Notes: generated by a model not told the origin, from the letters alone. A stretch of 64,000 bases of DNA from Bryobacterales bacterium (GCA_020854055.1 JADZGD010000013.1:56749-120748), one strand, 5' to 3'; positions 42,630 to 52,490 are shown, numbered from the stretch's first letter. Numbers and translations are program-made.

Positions 42630-44841
42630 CGACCTTGTCGACGGTCAGGTTCTCATACTGATCTTCAATCCGTACGGCTACCGTCTGCTCACCGGGTGAC
42701 GGCCGGTCGAGGGTCAACTCGTAACTCAGTTCAGGCGCGTCCGACAGCCGGGTAGTGGGAAGAACCATCGTCCATGGACCACCGTTCAGCGAGTACTCGG
42801 CTTTGCCGAGATTGCTCAATTCGTCCTTGGCTTTCCAGCGCAGGGTTAATTTTTTGCCGTTTGCCACGCCAGTCAGCCCGATGATCCGCGGGGGAGCGTT
42901 ATCCACCAGAAACGGATCGCTCACCAGGCTGGTAGTCAGCGCCAGCGGCGGGGGATTGTCCGGAGCATCACTGGCGGTGACGCGGACCACGTACTCACCG
43001 TCGGGGAACGTGGTGCCGTCAATGTTGTAATGCCGCTGTTTGATGTGGTCCTTCAGCAGCTTCCATCCGGTCTCCTTCACGCCGCGGATCTCGACCCTGT
43101 ATTCCAGTTCATCGCCGTTCTCATCGCTTGCCGCCCAGCGGACGGCGAGAAACCCTTTGGCGTAATTCATCGCCAGCGCGCCGGGGCTGATGGAGATTGC
43201 CGTGGTTGCCGGACTTCGTTTTCCAAGCGGTGGAAGCGTAATGTCCCGGCTGAGGGTGGCGGTGAGGGTAGCCGGAGGGAAACGGTAATTCGGCGGTGTG
43301 ATCTCGACCGCGTCCAGGACCGGCGGGACATTCCGCGCCTGATATGCGACATCCACCGAATCGAGTCTGGGCGATGTTCCGTTGGGAGCGGCCGAAATCG
43401 TCGCCCGCCACTGCACAAATCTGGAGGCGGGCGAGGTTAGCTGGCCTCCTTTACCGGCCAGCGTCACCGGGGCCCAGGGACTCCAATTCTGCTGCGGCCG
43501 GTCGAGATTGCCGGTTCGGGACTGAAACTCCACGGAGCCGCCATCGAGCGAACCGTAATAGGACAGCCGGCCCCAATAAGAGAATGAACCGGTATCGAAA
43601 ACGTCGCTTTCGATTGTGCCTTGCCGGGCCGTTCCCGGACCGATTTCGAAGACCTTGCCGATGTTTCCGGTGACCGCGAACATACGGCCGCGCTGGCTTG
43701 CGCGGATATTGGTCACCTGGGTCGGTTCGGCGCTGATCAACTGTGTTGACAGGATGTCGGAATCGAGACGGTAGATATTTCCCTTATTACCGGTTCCGAG
43801 CAGCGGCTTGCCATCAGGATCGAAACTGATCGTATAGACGATGTCCGCCGGGTCGCTCCAGATCTTGCGCGCGTATCCTTCCCGATCGATGCGGTAGACC
43901 TCCGAGCCTCCGGTGGCCGAGACTGCCGCCAGACTGCCGAGGATCGGGGTGGCGGGGGCAGCGTGGGTTTGGACGGCCATCGCGCCGCCCACGCGGGGTG
44001 CTGGCGCGGGCGACGGCGATGGCACGGGAGGAGACGCGATGGGCGCGACGGCACCGGTTTTGTTGCCCACGCCGGCGGCATAGAGGTCGCCGTTGGGAGC
44101 GATGGCCACCGAGGTGATCTCCCTTTTCGGCGCCTGGTAGAGCACATAGCCCGCGCCCGCGGGTGTAATCCGAATGATCAGTCCGCCCGGTTCAGTCCCG
44201 GCGATTAGATTGCCCTGAGAATCCATGGCCAGCGAACGGGCATGCGACTCTTCCGTCTTGAAAAACACCGAGCCTTTACCATCCGGCGTGACCCGGTGAA
44301 TCTGGCCTTCGTCACCCGTTGCCACGTACAGGTTGCCGTTACTGTCGAAGGCCAGGGCCCAGATGTACTTTGCCTTGGGGTCGTAGAAAACCTGCGCCTT
44401 GCCGTCGGACGCCACGCGGTAGACCTTGCCGTCGGGCGAAGTCGCCGCGTAGAGGCGCCCTTGACGATCAATCGCCAGGGCGTGTACTTCCATGCCATCC
44501 AGTTCGGCAAGCGTACGGCCCTTGCCGTTCCTGTCGATTACGAAGACACGCGCGCCGGAGCCGCCGGGACCTCCGCCCCCGGCGTAGATATTTCCCTGGC
44601 TGTCCTCACACAGGTCCCATAGATAGGGAGTGGACGAATCGAACAGTTCACGGAAGATGGGAGCCAACAGCAGGCGGCCGTCGCTGCGCACCGACAGATT
44701 CTTCAGCTTGCCTTTTTCGAAATCGGACCGGTTGTCCTCGGTCCAACTCCTGGTCTCGACCGCAAGCCCGATAGCGGAGACGGAAACGGTAAGTGCGAGC
44801 AGGCCGGCTATGCGGCGCAGTCGCGGCAACATGATGTGCAT
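42619..44841 (-). CDS. secreted beta-propeller protein with C-terminal Ig-like domains
   Basis: 740-residue exported protein. Signal peptide to about residue 28; propeller blades in residues 60-420 (for example LWDLCEDSQGNIYAGGG, VHALAIDRQGRLYAATSPDG, IWALAFDSNGNLYVATGDEG). Next comes a region resembling a carbohydrate-binding or sandwich domain, and a C-terminal Ig-like section (FLVDNAPPRIIGLTGVANG, KLTLRWKAKDELSNLGKAEYSLNG). Ligand and function are unknown. It lies 9 bp after the S55 peptidase gene, so the two are probably co-transcribed. An alternative start is ATG 44832. Confidence 0.8.
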   Translation of the reverse strand: MHIMLPRLRRIAGLLALTVSVSAIGLAVETRSWTEDNRSDFEKGKLKNLSVRSDGRLLLAPIFRELFDSSTPYLWDLCEDSQGNIYAGGGGPGGSGARVFVIDRNGKGRTLAELDGMEVHALAIDRQGRLYAATSPDGKVYRVASDGKAQVFYDPKAKYIWALAFDSNGNLYVATGDEGQIHRVTPDGKGSVFFKTEESHARSLAMDSQGNLIAGTEPGGLIIRITPAGAGYVLYQAPKREITSVAIAPNGDLYAAGVGNKTGAVAPIASPPVPSPSPAPAPRVGGAMAVQTHAAPATPILGSLAAVSATGGSEVYRIDREGYARKIWSDPADIVYTISFDPDGKPLLGTGNKGNIYRLDSDILSTQLISAEPTQVTNIRASQRGRMFAVTGNIGKVFEIGPGTARQGTIESDVFDTGSFSYWGRLSYYGSLDGGSVEFQSRTGNLDRPQQNWSPWAPVTLAGKGGQLTSPASRFVQWRATISAAPNGTSPRLDSVDVAYQARNVPPVLDAVEITPPNYRFPPATLTATLSRDITLPPLGKRSPATTAISISPGALAMNYAKGFLAVRWAASDENGDELEYRVEIRGVKETGWKLLKDHIKQRHYNIDGTTFPDGEYVVRVTASDAPDNPPPLALTTSLVSDPFLVDNAPPRIIGLTGVANGKKLTLRWKAKDELSNLGKAEYSLNGGPWTMVLPTTRLSDAPELSYELTLDRPSPGEQTVAVRIEDQYENLTVDKVVLR

Positions 44842-44850
44842 ATTTTCGAC

Positions 44851-46722
44851 TTATTTCACCGTGATCTTGAGCGAGTAGCTGCCGTTGACAACCTGATCGA
44901 AGGGAATCGACAGTTGTTCCACGGCGCTCTCCGGAGACATGAGGAAGCCGCGGCTGGAAGAGCGGCCGGTCTGCATGACATTGAGCACGGAAGCGGGGAG
45001 GCTGGGCAGCGTCTTGTCATCGTAGTAAACAGTTGGGCGCGACTCCACCAGTGAAACGTAGAGCTTGTTGTTGCTTCGTTCCTGGTTGATGAGCGAGACC
45101 GTTTCGGGCAGATCCATGAAGCGGTTCATCGCCCCGGCGGCGCTCTGCATCCGGTTGAGCGTATCGGCATCGCTGAGCAGGATGCGATGGGTTCCCTTGG
45201 TGATACCAGCCGGCAGACGGAGCGTGAATTTCTTTTCGACGCGAGCGCCGCGATAGGGCCGTAGAAATACGCGCACTGGGAGTTGGGCGCCGGGTTCGAC
45301 CTCGGTGGAGCCCACCCAGGCATTCTCGATGGTGGCGATGCGCCGTTCGGGAAGCAGGTCGATGGTGGCGTCAACTCTCCTGAGCCGCGGTGTGGAAACG
45401 GTGTTGGCGAACAGGCGGTTGAACTTGTCACCCCACCAGCCGGCCAGTAGCATGGGCGCCGGGATGGGCATCTCAGTGGGGGCTTGCATGGTGGAGAGTG
45501 ACAGATTCTTCTGCCCGGCCAATTCCACCTTTCCACTGAGCCGGTAGGTGGCCTCCTGCGCAAAATCGTTCAATCCCGAGATGGAGTTGAACAGCGTCAA
45601 CATCATCAGGTAGGGCGTCCACTGCTGCTGCACGAATACGTGAAACTGAAAGTCTTTCTCCCGGCGAATGGCGTTGTTCTCGCCGAAGGACCGCACCCGC
45701 AGCGTTACCGGAATGGTGGGCGCGGTCTCGCCAAGCACGCCCAGGATGCCGCTGTGGCGATCCTGGGTGAGGGCGCCCACCACGTCGCCGGCATTACCGA
45801 ACTTGTGCGGCTGGTACTGCGAGGCGAGAACGGTGAGCACTTCGGCCTTGCTCATGGGCATCTGGACCGGCCCTAGATTAAAAAAAGGATGTCCGAAAGC
45901 GAGCACCCTTTTGCCGTCATTGTAAGTAACCGTGCCCAGACCGGTGATGCTCATGTCGCCCGAAACGAGAATTCCGGTGACCGCATCGCCCGGTTTGAGG
46001 GCGGTCTGCCAACCTGCCGCGGGTGTGGGTCCCGATGTTGCGCCGCTGGCTCCACCGGCGACTGTGGTGCTCATCCCCAACTGATGAAAGATAGGGGCGA
46101 AAGCGCGCATCGTCTCGTCCGTAAAGCCGGAAAAGCCCAGCGGGGTGGCGATGGGCCGCATGGTGAAAGAGTCATCGCGGCCGGCGGCATCAGCCGCGTC
46201 CATTCGGAATACCGAAGCCAGCATTTGGCTGGGCACGGGAACTTCACTCGCCGCCTTGGCCGGAACCTTGTCCGGCAATCGCGCATCGTTGGGACGCGTG
46301 TTGTCGAATTCGTTGATTTCGAGCATCGATTCGATCGGCGTGATGCCGCAGATGGCGTCCGGAGAGAAGAAACTGAACTGAAGCGCGACCGCGCCTACCA
46401 GTTTTCCGTTGATGTACACCGGGCTGCCGCTCATGCCGGCGGCGACATTGGTCCGAATGGCTTTCCCACCCATTTTGGCAAGGATGATGTCCTGGTTCGG
46501 CCCACCCTGGTTGCGGAGCAGTCCGATGACTTCTACCGGAACCGCCTCAGGCTCGGTGCCCTGAAACACGGTCCAGGCGTAACCCTGCATGCCCCTTTTG
46601 ACTTCGGAAACCTTCATAATCGGCGTCGGGCCGGAAGCGGGCCTTGCGGGGAGCGGCGCTGTGTCCGCCGCGCTTAAGGTGAAAACCGCGAACACCAGAG
46701 CCGCGGCAAGTCGCTCTTTCAT
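44851..46722 (-). CDS. exported SpoIVB-type (S55) peptidase-domain protein
   Basis: 623-residue protein with a Sec signal (MKERLAAALVFAVFTLSAAD). An S55-like serine peptidase domain covers residues 35-230. The catalytic Ser motif GMSGSPVYINGKLVGAVA occurs at 96-113 (Ser98), as in SpoIVB, where S55 enzymes cut membrane proteins in signalling. The remaining 400 residues are beta-rich and unassigned. Start ATG 46722 with GAGG 6 nt upstream; the frame running to 46956 is not supported. Since the organism shows no sign of endospores, the S55 domain must have another role here. Confidence 0.83.
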   Translation of the reverse strand: MKERLAAALVFAVFTLSAADTAPLPARPASGPTPIMKVSEVKRGMQGYAWTVFQGTEPEAVPVEVIGLLRNQGGPNQDIILAKMGGKAIRTNVAAGMSGSPVYINGKLVGAVALQFSFFSPDAICGITPIESMLEINEFDNTRPNDARLPDKVPAKAASEVPVPSQMLASVFRMDAADAAGRDDSFTMRPIATPLGFSGFTDETMRAFAPIFHQLGMSTTVAGGASGATSGPTPAAGWQTALKPGDAVTGILVSGDMSITGLGTVTYNDGKRVLAFGHPFFNLGPVQMPMSKAEVLTVLASQYQPHKFGNAGDVVGALTQDRHSGILGVLGETAPTIPVTLRVRSFGENNAIRREKDFQFHVFVQQQWTPYLMMLTLFNSISGLNDFAQEATYRLSGKVELAGQKNLSLSTMQAPTEMPIPAPMLLAGWWGDKFNRLFANTVSTPRLRRVDATIDLLPERRIATIENAWVGSTEVEPGAQLPVRVFLRPYRGARVEKKFTLRLPAGITKGTHRILLSDADTLNRMQSAAGAMNRFMDLPETVSLINQERSNNKLYVSLVESRPTVYYDDKTLPSLPASVLNVMQTGRSSSRGFLMSPESAVEQLSIPFDQVVNGSYSLKITVK

Positions 46723-46921
46723 AGGACCTCTTCGTAACTTTTGAATACTGCGCCGGAGCCAGAGCGCGTTATCCCTATTATCGTTCAATTGACGGAACGA
46801 CAAGCAGGCCTCTTTCACTTCAGATGCACGAAGGTGCGGATTTGTTCCCGGAAGCTTGCCCGGCCGGGCTTTGCGATCGCCGTGACCCCCGACTAAAGTA
46901 GAAGTGGGGCAAAGGAGCACA

Positions 46922-47752
46922 ATGGCGACAACCAGGAACTTCAGTCCGACCACCACCGAACTGACCGGGCTGGATCGAGACTTTCGCTTTTATCCTTCGA
47001 CGGTTACGAGGCCTCGACAACTCACACCGCAGCAGGTGGAGTCTTTCAACCTGGACGGCTACCTCAAGGGTTTTCGAATCTTCACACCGGAGGAAGCGGC
47101 CCGCGTGGCCGCCTACTTCGACAATCTGCTGGCCGAGACGCTGGCCGCCGGAGGGACCAGTTACTCAATCAGCACCGCCCACCTGCGTTACGGCGGGGTC
47201 TATGACATCCTTACAAACCCGCGGATTACCGGCTACGTTCGGGACATTCTCGGCGAGAACGTAATCGGCTGGGGCTCGCACTTTTTCTGCAAGATGCCCG
47301 GCGACGGCAAGCGAGTTTCCTGGCACCAGGATGCCAGCTACTGGCCATTATCGCCGACCAAGGCGGTCACCGTTTGGCTGGCCATTGACGACGCCGATGT
47401 GGAGAATGCCTGCATGCGGTTCATCCCCGGCTCTCATCATTTCGGCCATCTCACCTACCGGTTGAGCGAAGCCGATGAGGACAACGTACTGGAACAGACG
47501 GTGGCGGAAGCCGAGAAATTCGGCCAGCCGGTGGATGACCAACTCCAAGCCGGCGAGATCTCCATTCACAGCGACCTGCTGCTGCATGGTTCAGAAGCGA
47601 ACCACTCGGCGCGCCGCCGGTGCGGTCTTACGCTCCGCTATTGTCCGCCCGACGTCCGGGCCGGGATGGGCTGGAACGAGAAGGGCGTCATTGTCAGCGG
47701 AGAGGATCCCAGCGGCCACTGGGCTAACCCGCCGCGCCCGGAGCGGGAGTAG
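46922..47752 (+). CDS. phytanoyl-CoA dioxygenase (PhyH) family protein
   Basis: 276-residue Fe(II)/2-oxoglutarate-dependent oxygenase of the PhyH family. Iron ligands: His and Asp of WHQDASYWPL (about residue 140) and the distal His in SDLLLHGSEANHS (about 225). The 2OG-binding Arg is in the RRRCGLTLRY segment just after it. Start ATG 46922 with AAAGGAG upstream; TAAAGT at 46894 may be a -10. It is convergent with the A-PCP-TE gene. Substrate unknown; many bacterial members hydroxylate small metabolites. Confidence 0.9.
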   Translation: MATTRNFSPTTTELTGLDRDFRFYPSTVTRPRQLTPQQVESFNLDGYLKGFRIFTPEEAARVAAYFDNLLAETLAAGGTSYSISTAHLRYGGVYDILTNPRITGYVRDILGENVIGWGSHFFCKMPGDGKRVSWHQDASYWPLSPTKAVTVWLAIDDADVENACMRFIPGSHHFGHLTYRLSEADEDNVLEQTVAEAEKFGQPVDDQLQAGEISIHSDLLLHGSEANHSARRRCGLTLRYCPPDVRAGMGWNEKGVIVSGEDPSGHWANPPRPERE

Positions 47753-47987
47753 AAGGGGATACCGGCCACGCCACTCGCCGCGGGGTCGGTGGTGAACAGT
47801 TGACCTCAAAAGACGCGTCGAGGAATGTCTCGCGGCGCTGCCCGGCGAAAAACCAGGCGCAGGCGGCGCATTCCGCCAACTGGTGGCGAGCAGGGGACGT
47901 TTCGTGGACGGCGTTATCTTGTAAGTTGCTGATTAATTGGAAAAGTCTTGGGTTCGTTTGGAGATTTTTTGGTTTCGCAGGCGCACA

Positions 47988-50495
47988 TCACCGCTCCTGA
48001 TAACGAGCTGGGGTGGCTGTTGAGGCGGCTGAGAGCAACGCTTCGAGTTGTTCGGCCAGTTTCGCTACGTGCGGCTCGGCGAACATGCTCATGTGGGTTC
48101 CAGGGACGGTGCGGGTTTCGAAGCCGCCGCGGGCGAAATCGCGCCAGCCGAGGCGGGAGTCGTCTAGCACGAGGGTGCTCTGGCGCTCGCCGCCTGCAAG
48201 GAACGTGAAGACCTTGCCGTTGAACGGACGCGGCGAGTACCTCCGGGTGGCGAATGCATTCGTCTCGGCCTGGGTCGGCGCCTGCGCCGCGGGCAGCAGG
48301 CTGGCCAGCCTTCTCTGCCCCAGGCGGCAAAGAAATCGGGCGTGTTCGGCCACGGCACCGGGCGTTAAACGCGGTATCGCCTTCCCGTACCGTTTCCAAC
48401 TCCGCAGCAGCTTCGGGTAGCCGGGCGTGGGCGCGTCGAACATTACCAGCAGTGCCACCTTCCGGCCGGCGGCGGAGAGCCGTTGCGCCATCTCGAATGC
48501 TACGACGCCGCCATAACAGTGGCCGCCGATGAGCAGCGGACCTTCCGGCTGCGCCTTGTGCGCCACTTCGGCAAACCAGGCGGCGGTTGTTTCGACAGCC
48601 TGCTCCCCGCGCGTGGCGGCGGGGCGCGGATCGCGCAGGACGTAGAAGGGCTGGCCGGCTCCGATGCGGCGCGCAAGCAGACGCATATAGAAGGGGTCTT
48701 CACCGGCACCCGGAATGCAGAAGAACGGCGGGCGAGACCCGTAGGGCTGCAGCGCAAACAGGGGCCGGGCATCGCGCTCGGGTGAGTCGCCGGATTCGAT
48801 CAGGGCAGCGAGCGTGGCGATGGTCGGGTCGATCAGGAATTCTCCCTCGTTCAGTTCGCCGAATTTGTCCTGCACTTCAACCAGCATCATGCGCGCACTG
48901 AGCGAATCGCCGCCGAGTTCGAAGAAATCGTCGGTGGCGCCGAACTCGCGCCCGGCAAGGAAGCGCGACCAGCAGGCGGCAAGCTCGGCTTCAAGGTGCC
49001 GCGTAAAATCGCCGGGTTGGGCCTTCGGTCTTTCGGCCAGGGCAGCGAGCGCGTGGCGCTGCGGCTTCCCGGTGGCGCTCTTCGGAATGGCGTCTACGAA
49101 CAGGATCTGGCGGGGCACTTTGAACTGTGCCAGCCGCGCGGCGGCAAAGCGGCGCAGTTCATACGCTTTCAGCGCCGCGCCTGGCCGGAGCACGACGGCG
49201 GCGGCCACGTCTTCGCCAAGCGTCGGATGCGGCGCCGCGAAGGAGACTGCTTCGGACACGCGCGGATGCGCCATTAGCGCCTCGTCGATCTGGCCGGGCA
49301 GGATTTTCTCGCCGCCCTTGTTGATCATTTCTTTGATCCGGCCAGTGACGTAGAGATAACCTTCGCTGTCGATCCGGCCGAGGTCGCCAGTGTGAAACCA
49401 GCCGTCGCGAAATACAACGCGGGTCGCCTCCGGATCGTCCCAGTAGCCGTGCGCTACGCCGGGCCCGCGCACGACGATCTCGCCTTCACCGCCTTTCACC
49501 ACGATGTTGCCGGATTCGTCGAGTACCGCGACTTCGGCGCCCGAGGCAATGCCCGCCGAGCCAGACTTACGCTTGCCTGGCGGCAGGGGGCTGCTGGTGA
49601 CCGCGCCGGTTTCGGTTAGTCCGTAGCCGTTGAGCACGGGCGCGCCGAAGGTTTCCTCCAATTCGGCTTCGAGCGTGGGCGGGAGCGCCGTTCCCATGTT
49701 GCGGATCATCCGCAGGTAGCCGCGCGCGGGCACTCCGCTGTTCCGCAGTGAAGACAGAATCGCGCGGTGCAGCGTGGCGCCCGCGGTGAACCAGGTGGGC
49801 CGGTATTGGATGAGCCACTCGGGGAAGCGCGCAACTTCGGATGAATTCGCCAGCAACACGCTACCGCCCGCCATGAACTGGTTCAGGGCCGCCTTCAGCC
49901 CTTGCAGGTGGAACATCGGCATCATGCACAACAGCAGGTCGGCGCTGGTTTGGCCCAAAGATTCGATGCCGGCGCGTGACATGGCCACAAACGTAGCGTG
50001 CGTGTGGCAGACGAGTTTCGGCCGGCCGGTTGTCGCCGACGTGTGCAGGAAGATTGCGGGATCGCTGCCCGAGGGAGGTGGGAAGTCAGCCGCGGCGGCG
50101 CCCGTCAGCGATTGCATTGGGAGAACACGCACGCCGAGCGCGCGAGCTGCCATGGCGGCGGGTGAATCCGCGGGCGAGATCAGTGCCGCCGGATGGAGCC
50201 TTGACAGGAAGTATTCCTGTTCGGCTTCGGGCAGCGCGGGGTTCAGGGGAGCGAAGGCACCCAGGCCGGCCACACCCAGGCACGCGCCGAGTACCTCCGC
50301 GTTGCCGGGGAGCGCGGCCGCGATAACATCTCCACGCTTCAGCCCCGCTTCGGCCAGCGCGCCGGCCATGGATCGAGCGCGATCACACAGCGTGCCAAAG
50401 CAGACCGGTTCCCGCCCGGGCTCAAGCAGCGCCGGTCTGGCGCGGCCCCCGGCGGCATGGTGGTAGATATCATCGAGAAAACTTTCGGGCATCAT
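47988..50495 (-). CDS. adenylation - carrier protein - thioesterase (A-T-TE) enzyme
   Basis: 835-residue one-module synthetase without a condensation domain. The acyl-CoA-ligase-like adenylation domain spans residues 10-490: P-loop LHTSATTGRPK (150-160), NGYGLTETG (about 290), WFHTGDLGRID (about 367), catalytic Lys477 in PKSATGK. The carrier domain has phosphopantetheine Ser531 in FFELGGDSL. The thioesterase (about 585-825) has the nucleophile motif GGHCYGG with Cys660 in place of Ser and a likely His in PGTHMSMF. A-T-TE enzymes of this layout dimerise aryl keto acids in fungi (atromentin) and in Ralstonia (ralfuranone). The product here is unknown. Confidence 0.88.
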   Translation of the reverse strand: MMPESFLDDIYHHAAGGRARPALLEPGREPVCFGTLCDRARSMAGALAEAGLKRGDVIAAALPGNAEVLGACLGVAGLGAFAPLNPALPEAEQEYFLSRLHPAALISPADSPAAMAARALGVRVLPMQSLTGAAAADFPPPSGSDPAIFLHTSATTGRPKLVCHTHATFVAMSRAGIESLGQTSADLLLCMMPMFHLQGLKAALNQFMAGGSVLLANSSEVARFPEWLIQYRPTWFTAGATLHRAILSSLRNSGVPARGYLRMIRNMGTALPPTLEAELEETFGAPVLNGYGLTETGAVTSSPLPPGKRKSGSAGIASGAEVAVLDESGNIVVKGGEGEIVVRGPGVAHGYWDDPEATRVVFRDGWFHTGDLGRIDSEGYLYVTGRIKEMINKGGEKILPGQIDEALMAHPRVSEAVSFAAPHPTLGEDVAAAVVLRPGAALKAYELRRFAAARLAQFKVPRQILFVDAIPKSATGKPQRHALAALAERPKAQPGDFTRHLEAELAACWSRFLAGREFGATDDFFELGGDSLSARMMLVEVQDKFGELNEGEFLIDPTIATLAALIESGDSPERDARPLFALQPYGSRPPFFCIPGAGEDPFYMRLLARRIGAGQPFYVLRDPRPAATRGEQAVETTAAWFAEVAHKAQPEGPLLIGGHCYGGVVAFEMAQRLSAAGRKVALLVMFDAPTPGYPKLLRSWKRYGKAIPRLTPGAVAEHARFLCRLGQRRLASLLPAAQAPTQAETNAFATRRYSPRPFNGKVFTFLAGGERQSTLVLDDSRLGWRDFARGGFETRTVPGTHMSMFAEPHVAKLAEQLEALLSAASTATPARYQER

Positions 50496-50545
50496 TTTGT
50501 TTTATCTGTGAGCCAGGATAGCGCAGCAGCGGCTGGCGGCGAGCG

Positions 50546-51940
50546 TCAGCGGCGCCGGTAGATCCACGTCTTGCCGGTAGCGGCGACCAGTTCGTAGCCG
50601 GATAGCCAGGGACGCAGATCCGGGTAGTTGGCAATGGCGAGTGCGGGGTTGAAGGGACCGAGGCCGTCAGCGATAAAGGTGGGTTGGGTACGGGCGAGCA
50701 GGCGGCGGTTGGCTTGGGCCAGCAGCGGCGCAGTGGGCCGGGTGCTGGTGAGGTGGCGATCGGCAAGGACACCGGTGAGTGGCTGCGAATCGAGGAACGG
50801 CGTGGCTCCCCGGAGACCGGCGAGCACGTTCAACTCCGGCCGGTAGCCCCAAACGAAAAGTGTATCGCCGGGATGGGCGAGCGCGCGAACGCGAAGGGCG
50901 GCGTCGCGGCAATCGGCCCACAGGGCGAGGTCGCGCATCGCGCCGGGCTCACCGAGGGCGGTGCCGGCGTGCCGCAGGCCGAATCGAACCGCGGGCACGG
51001 CCAGGGCAGGTATCAGCAGGGCCGCGCGCCAACGGCGAGACAGCAGGCACACGCCGCGGGCGGCGGCGACAACGAGCGGAGGCAGCAGGGCGAAATAGTA
51101 CCGCGGGAAGAAGCGTGCGCCGCCCGCTACCATCACGAAACTGAGCGCCAGCCATGCCGCCATGCGCCAGCGCCACGGTTCCTTGTGAACCAGATAGATC
51201 GCGGCGCCGATGCAGAGCGCGGCATGGAATCCAGCCCAATTGGCGGTGCGCTTCACGCCCTCTGCCAACACATTCGCAACAAAAGTGTCGCGAGCGTAAA
51301 GGGTGCCCCACTCCCAAACCGGCGCCCACCAGCCGCTGGCGGCCAGCCACACGGCCGCCGAAGCCACGGCGTAAACAGGCAGGATGCATTTCCATCGAGA
51401 CGGTCTCCATAACCACACCAGCGGAAGCAACAGCAGCGCCTTGGCGTTCGCCAGCAGACCGGCCGCGGCGCAGGCAGCGGCTACAGCCGGGCGATTGGCG
51501 GCGATGGCCCAGACGGCGCCCAAGGTGAAGGGAATGAGAAGAAGGTCCGGGGCCAGCGAGAGCAGCGAGGCTGGATGATCGAAGCAGAGAAAGAACGCCA
51601 TGCCGGCCGCGGCAAACATCGCTTCGCGCGGGCCGAAGAGCGTAGCAGCAAGGCGCGCCGCCAGCCAGCAGCACAACAGCGCGAAGAGTGTTCCGCCCAG
51701 ACGAAGCAGCCAACCCGTCCGGGCGTCCCACAGCAGATAAATCCAGGCATAGAGGGGCGGCTTATCGAACCAGACGGAATGATACAGCCGAGCGCCTTCC
51801 AGGATGCGGCGGGCCGTTGCCAGGCCATAGGCTTCATCTACCCAAAGGACGTGGAGATAGCAAAGCCGCACGCCAAACAGCAGGGCGAAGCAAGCAGCCC
51901 AGAGGCCGGCGCGGCTCCGGTTCACGCCAAGTCCGTTCAT
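50546..51940 (-). CDS. GT39-family (ArnT/PMT-like) membrane glycosyltransferase
   Basis: 464-residue polytopic protein with about ten TM helices. The first periplasmic loop carries the acidic pair in WVDEAYGLATARRILEGARLY and the motif WFDKPPLYAWIYLLWD, both diagnostic for the PMT/ArnT superfamily that uses polyprenyl-phosphate sugars on the outer face of the inner membrane. The C-terminal soluble part (about residues 330-460) includes GYRPELNVLAG. It is 50 bp upstream of the A-T-TE gene on the same strand; a shared pathway is possible but not shown. Confidence 0.87.
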   Translation of the reverse strand: MNGLGVNRSRAGLWAACFALLFGVRLCYLHVLWVDEAYGLATARRILEGARLYHSVWFDKPPLYAWIYLLWDARTGWLLRLGGTLFALLCCWLAARLAATLFGPREAMFAAAGMAFFLCFDHPASLLSLAPDLLLIPFTLGAVWAIAANRPAVAAACAAAGLLANAKALLLLPLVWLWRPSRWKCILPVYAVASAAVWLAASGWWAPVWEWGTLYARDTFVANVLAEGVKRTANWAGFHAALCIGAAIYLVHKEPWRWRMAAWLALSFVMVAGGARFFPRYYFALLPPLVVAAARGVCLLSRRWRAALLIPALAVPAVRFGLRHAGTALGEPGAMRDLALWADCRDAALRVRALAHPGDTLFVWGYRPELNVLAGLRGATPFLDSQPLTGVLADRHLTSTRPTAPLLAQANRRLLARTQPTFIADGLGPFNPALAIANYPDLRPWLSGYELVAATGKTWIYRRR

Positions 51941-52018
51941 AGGGCAAGTGCCGGCTGAGCGCCGGTTGCCGCTCGGGCGGCAAACACGCGGGGGGCTTTA
52001 ACGGTGCGTGGCAGGCCG

Positions 52019-52040
52019 TCAGATCGTAGAGCCGATCTGA
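52019..52040. repeat. 8-bp inverted repeat upstream of the GT39 gene
   Basis: TCAGATCG, spacer TAGAGC, CGATCTGA. It lies 79 bp upstream of the GT39 start on the minus strand and about 450 bp upstream of the nos promoter. No T-run follows. An operator is possible. Confidence 0.35.
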
Positions 52041-52302
52041 AGCAGGACGGTCGTGGATGGATCCGGTTCAGCGGCCACGGCCGAACATACCGCGGCAGCC
52101 ACCATCGATGCGGCTTCATGACCCTGGCAACAGTTCACCACTGTAGCATCTGAATCCCCCCAGAGTCTGAAGGACCGGGCGGTGGGACCTTGAAACACAA
52201 ACTGGCTGTGGTGGCTGATGGAGTGAAGAACCGGGAGGACTCATCAGCCGCATATTCGACATAGCGGCGTCGTTTGGGCGGCCATTGATGAAACTTTCAG
52301 CA

Positions 52303-52322
52303 TGATGTTGGAAAACACATCA
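52303..52322. promoter_or_regulatory. candidate enhancer-protein binding site (6-bp dyad) for the nos promoter
   Basis: TGATGT, an 8-nt spacer, then ACATCA: a perfect 6-bp inverted repeat about 170 bp before the -24 element. Sigma-54 activators commonly bind dyads 80-200 bp upstream. The sequence does not match the NorR (GT-N7-AC) or FNR consensus, so the activator is unknown. Confidence 0.35.
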
Positions 52323-52490
52323 CTTCAGGCGGCCGGAAAGAGCCAGACCAGATCGTCTGCGGCCAACAGCGAGTTCGTTATTGAGCCAAATGACGCAGTA
52401 ATATTCACTATTGGTAAAATCTCAGGCGAAATAACCCACATTCGCCAGCCAGAATCTACCGCACACACTTAGAATACAAGGGATCATCGT

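Noticed and set aside
47753..47987. Possible small gene (plus frame 47800-48000) or terminator between the PhyH and A-T-TE genes
   Set aside because: The frame runs into the antisense of the next gene, has no ribosome site and no family features. No convincing hairpin with a T-run was seen in the gap.
52240..52490. FNR/NNR box (TTGAT-N4-ATCAA) for the nos operon
   Set aside because: Nearby look-alikes such as TTGATGAAACTTTCA match only one half-site.
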